Assembly (NCBI RefSeq): GCF_964355755.1
Contig: NC_092671.1
Span: 3,297,001-3,361,000 of the forward strand
Length of the DNA stretch: 64,000 bases
Direction: 5' to 3'
DNA from: Antedon mediterranea
Lineage: Eukaryota > Echinodermata > Crinoidea > Comatulida > Antedonidae
Below are positions 59,928 through 64,000 of this stretch, piece by piece. Numbering within the stretch: position 1 is the stretch's first letter; each line of letters begins with the position of its first letter. The position numbers were made by a program, and so were the translations under genes. The notes below the pieces were generated by a model. The model did no database searches. It was not told the origin of the DNA and saw only the letters and a program-made list of their open reading frames with translations.

Positions 59928-62900
59928 ATGCATATTGGTGTTGGTAGTGCAGGCCTACGGGCCGGTATCTTGAGCAGCCTGCCCAGGGTATGTTTAGCTC
60001 GAAGTTCAGTACCAGTGTGGTCCTGCAAGACAAGCCTTTGGACGACTAAAGGTCAATTGCCATTGGTCAGCACAACTCACAAGCATGTAAGCAATGAAAT
60101 ATTTAAATACATAATTTACATATTAATACATATCTTTTGTAAAGGGTATATACAAAACTTAAGTCCGAACTTAATTAATTGGGAGTTGATGAGAAGTGTA
60201 TTATTTTTACTACAATAGTTGTAGTTTTAAAATTTGAAAATGATGTCAAAAGGAAAAAGGAACAATTTTATTTGAACTAGAGAATTCATTTGAATCATGT
60301 TTAATTTTGGTTGTGTTTTAATAGTTCTGTCAAAATTTATTATTTTGTTTATTATATAAAATGTGATTATTATTCTTCTAGTTATTAAGCACATCCTCTA
60401 CTGTTTTTCAAGATTCTTTATCAGAAACTAAAACTACACCTAATGTTGCTCCTCATTTTAAGTAAGTTCTTATTGCCAAAAAATATTGGTCGAAAAATAT
60501 TTTATTATTATACTTTAAAAACAAAAGTTTATTTATACTCGAGGGAAGATCTAGGATTTTTCAAATATATATAATGATAAATAATGGTGCATCAAAAATA
60601 GTGCATGATTCATTTTGGCAGTCGAAAGGAGATCTGAATGTGCACCCAAGCGCAGCAACCATGGATCGGTTACTGATACAGTACTTAGAAATAAAACTGT
60701 AAAACAAATATGTATTTCATTGACATCTATTTATAAAATTATCTTAATAGAAATTTTTTGTTTAATTGTTAGACGAAATCTTGGTGTAAAGAAAGAAAAT
60801 GAGACATCGGAGAAAACAATGGATTACCTACTGCCACACCCTATTTGGTAAGATAAAATCATGTTGTCACATCACTACCATATTTGTACACATCACACTT
60901 TTTTTGTCAAACTAGTTTGATAGTGTAGACTTACCAGAAATAGAATGTTTTTATTACAGGTCAGAAGATGAGGTACAAAAGGTCACAGTAACTCACAGAG
61001 AACCAGAAAAAAGAGCTGACAAGGTATAACAATTGTACTTTGAAAATGCCCCACTTTTCAGAGAAAAAAAATACAAATAAACACAATAACAGACAAATAA
61101 TTTTAAAATTAACTATCAAACAGATTTAATCAATTTGTTTTCTTTTTTTCAGCTTGCATATTACACGGTGCAGTTATTTCGATTGGGGTTTGATAACTTT
61201 TCAGGCTTTAATTTTGGTAAAAGGACGGAGTCAAAGTGGTTAAGGTATGAAAAACAGCATTTGATAAAATTCAAAAATATTTATAAAAATATGTGATAAA
61301 CTAAAATGGTATGCCAATGTTATGTTTAGTGTGTAAATCATGTTGTGATTTAGCCTGCCCCCCCCCCCCCCGATTCTCTGTCATGTATCTCCACATATGG
61401 AAATATTTGTCCAAATAGAATATCATAGGCATAGCCATAATACAGAATCCCATAAGATAAGATAAGATAAGATAACTTTTATTGATCCTCAAAAAGGAAA
61501 TTCATTGCTCGTCATAAAACAAAGAAAACACTATAAAAACAAATATAGCATAAAACCATTCATATAAAAACATCTAAAAAATTACAATATAAAATTATCT
61601 TCTTGACTTCCTGTATAGTTAGAATAGGGTATATGATATAGGCATCAAATGCGAAACATGAGATCTTGCATCATGGAGTTTTCCTATGATACTGGCACAA
61701 AAATCACGGTACTGAAAATTGGCAGGATTAAGAAATTTCATTTCTCCCATAGACGAGTGATTTTTCTGGAGACTGTTGCTGGTGTTCCTGGTATGGTAGG
61801 AGGCATGTTGCGCCATCTTAGGTCCTTAAGACGTATGGAAAGAGATCATGGCTGGATACACACTTTACTTGGTAAAATTATTATATTACAGTTTTTCTAC
61901 TCCATACAATCATACTTTAAACTGTCGCAAAAGTGAGAGACACATGGCGCATGGTAAAATTATATTGTAGTTCGGCTTTCCTACTCCATAACATTTTAGT
62001 GAACTGTCCCAAAATTAGAAGCCCATAGGTTGGTTCGAAAAACACATTATTGTTTTCCAGGTTGTATTAGAAGGGTTGACTATAGGATAAATTTTAATTT
62101 AGAAAGTGTGAAATTTTCGTCAATATAATATACACAAACTTCGTTTTTTTTTATCCATTTTTTTTGTTGCTTCTAAAAATATTTGTACCCTACTTTTGTA
62201 TATTTACTAGAGGAAGCCGAAAATGAGCGGATGCACTTAATGACAGCTCTAGACCTGAAGAAACCTTCTAAGTTGTTCACGTTTATGGTACTTGGAGCTC
62301 AAGGTAAAATATTGGAATTATTATATTATATTTTAGCTGTTCTGTAGTTAAAAAAACACTTAGAACTCTACCTTTGGGACACTCCTTGCAAAACAAATGA
62401 GGGAAAATATATCTTTAACACTATTATAGCCCACACCAGAATTAAAGGACACTCCTATTAAGGAGACACTTTGGTACCAAAGGTATCTCTAAGTATATTT
62501 TACATACCAGTAGACCAGGCTACAATATACAGATATTGCCTGGTTAGAGGTTAAATATAAGATTTGACATCCTCGAAGGAATGATATTTTCTTCCCAATC
62601 ACGTTCATGTATTTACATATGTAATGTGTAATATTACTTGTTATTTATATGAGTTTTTTTTTATCTTGTCAGGAATTTTTGTGAACATATTCTTTATCGC
62701 ATATTTGTTGAGTCCGATGTTTTGTCATCGTTTCGTTGGTTATCTGGAAGAAGAAGCTGTGATAACATACACCAAACTGATTGAGGTAAGTAAGCATCAG
62801 TACAAACATTACCAAAATATGCTTTTCCGAAATCATAATACTTGCAGTGGTTTTTACACGAATCACCCACTATAAATTTTCCAAAACATGTACAGACAGT

Positions 62901-63690
62901 TTGTGGTTGAGACACTCTAGGAGATTCAGGAAGATAGCTCTAGGAGCACAAGCTTCCACTCCCCCCCCCCCCCCCCCTTTGTCGAGGAGAATGAATAACA
63001 ATATCTTGGATTTTTAAAGCGTCTGATGTAAAACATACTCCCATAATTGTTAACACACTATTTGTATTATATGTTAGTGCTCAGCCATTTACAAAATCTT
63101 GCCTCCGCCCTGTTTCATATCTTTAATTGCATTTCAGGAAATTGATAATGGAACGATGGCAGAATGGCAAAATAAATCAGCGCCGGAAATAGCTACCAAA
63201 TACTGGAAACTAGGCGTAATTTGACATTCTTATTTTAAAACACAGGAAAGAACCCATTTTTCAGTTTGAAGTAAATGTGTTAAATTTAACTGTTTATTTT
63301 GTGTTGATATTTTTTGAGCAAGAATATTAACTTTAAATATTTGCTTTTTTTTTTCTTTCTGTTGATTGTTCAATGCTTAGACATGCCCTGCATTTTGTGT
63401 ATATTAAATTGAACATTATTATTATTAAGAATAAATAATTCTTAATTAAACTACTAAATGCTTTTATACATCTTGATTTTTTATAGTTTTGGGTGACTAC
63501 ATGGGTGATAACATTCATTGTTTTAAAAGTTATCGATTTAGTGTTATTTTGTTCTCATTTGTAGCCCGATGCAATGATGAGAGATGTCATTTTAGCTATC
63601 CGAGCCGATGAAGCGCATCATAGAGACGTCAACCATACGCTTGGAACTATGAAAATGACGGATCAAAATCCATTTGGACCAGGGCAATGA
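59928..63690 (+). CDS. AOX: Alternative oxidase (ubiquinol oxidase, mitochondrial)
   Basis: Ten exons: 59928-60086, 60382-60461, 60773-60847, 60960-61023, 61153-61244, 61753-61871, 62211-62303, 62673-62785, 63138-63215 and 63565-63690. Phases agree; the product is 332 aa, normal for animal AOX. It moves electrons from ubiquinol straight to oxygen, bypassing complexes III and IV, on the matrix side of the inner mitochondrial membrane. The first 45 residues are rich in Arg/Ser/Leu with no acidic residues, a typical targeting peptide. Diiron-site motifs are all present: LETVAG (Glu163), NERMHLM (Glu202, His205), LEEEA (253-256) and [12 protein letters not shown] (Glu307, His310). The C-terminus NPFGPGQ fits the animal AOX signature N-P-[YF]-x-P-G-[KQE], which argues against contamination by plant, fungal or bacterial AOX. 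ATTAAA at 63908-63913 may serve for polyadenylation. Confidence 0.95.
60861..60930. mobile_element. MITE family A copy 13 (right half)
   Basis: TCACTACCATATTTG... through ACTAGTTTGATAGTGTAGAC, only about 30 bases before AOX exon 4 (60960). The left end is missing. Confidence 0.65.
61362..61374. repeat. Poly-C tract
   Basis: About 13 C in a row in an AOX intron, followed at 61452-61475 by AGATA/AGATAAGATAA units. A longer C tract is at 62958-62978. Such tracts are prone to assembly or sequencing length errors. Confidence 0.7.
62958..62978. repeat. Poly-C tract
   Basis: A run of about 20 C (after ACT) in the AOX intron between exons 8 and 9. Confidence 0.75.
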
Positions 63691-64000
63691 AATTTATATT
63701 ATCAATATTTAAAGATTTTACGTACAAACTTCTGTGTTAGAAAAGATTTGAGTGCACATTTTGTAAATTTATAATGTTGTAGATTGTAGATACAGTATAG
63801 TTTATTTTGTATTTGTGTAAGATTTAAAAAAGATTTTCCTTTAAAAAAAATGTTGCCCAACGACCACATTTTTGGAAAAATATTTGGTGTTTATTTGGTA
63901 ATTAGGCATTAAAAAGAATTAATTTTTGTTTAAAAAATTATTTCTCTAAATCTACAATGTGTTGAGCCTTAGTTACTAATTAGCTAATTATTCTAGCCAA
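63691..64000 (+). other. AOX 3' flank
   Basis: AT-rich 3' untranslated or flanking sequence. No other gene is seen before the window ends. Confidence 0.5.

Noticed and set aside
60615-60851. Open frame running into AOX exon 3 with an apparent extra exon at about 60621-60700
   Set aside because: Joining it to exon 2 (phase 2) gives an in-frame stop within six codons. Direct joining of 60461 to 60773 keeps the frame and a normal AOX length.

Overview
This is an AT-rich, intron-dense animal nuclear window with five recognisable multi-exon gene loci, one of them a tandem pair, and a large load of short interspersed repeats. The gene set is a mitochondrial alternative oxidase with an animal-type C-terminus, a DED-NACHT-LRR receptor, a KIF28-type kinesin-3, a grainyhead/CP2 transcription factor and an Atos-family protein. 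Together with the dense TAGGCCTA-type motifs and MITEs, this suggests a marine invertebrate deuterostome, most likely an echinoderm. The species cannot be fixed from sequence alone.

Layout. (1) 0.5-5.1 kb, minus strand: two tandem three-exon genes for about 204-residue NadR/Ttd14-like (AAA_28) P-loop NTPases, both with NF-kappaB-like sites upstream. (2) 6.0-15.1 kb, plus: a complete 21-exon KIF28-like kinesin (about 978 aa; motor, FHA and C2-like parts, C-terminal CaaX-like tetrapeptide). Its first intron is a U12-type AT-AC intron. (3) 17.7-21.8 kb, plus: an NLR receptor with two death-effector-like domains, a NACHT ATPase and a short, recently duplicated LRR array that breaks off in a decayed repeat. 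(4) 33.6-23.6 kb, minus: a complete 14-exon TFCP2/UBP1-like transcription factor (about 481 aa). (5) 46.6-36.5 kb, minus: a complete 11-exon ATOSA/FAM214-like gene (about 897 aa). (6) 46.7-59.9 kb: mostly repeat-rich non-coding DNA, with one orphan exon-like segment near 50.7 kb. (7) 59.9-63.7 kb, plus: a complete 10-exon alternative oxidase (332 aa).

Every exon chain listed here was joined by hand at consensus splice sites with the reading phase kept through the stop codon. Transcript ends and 5' non-coding exons are mostly unknown. The genes do not form one pathway. Immune themes (an NLR, kappaB-flanked NTPases) sit next to transcription factors and an unrelated mitochondrial oxidase. The strongest leads are the AT-AC intron, the CaaX-like kinesin tail, a duplicated kinesin 5' leader that brackets the second NTPase gene, a MITE family that carries SRF-type CArG boxes, and a minisatellite built from a coding exon and its splice acceptor.
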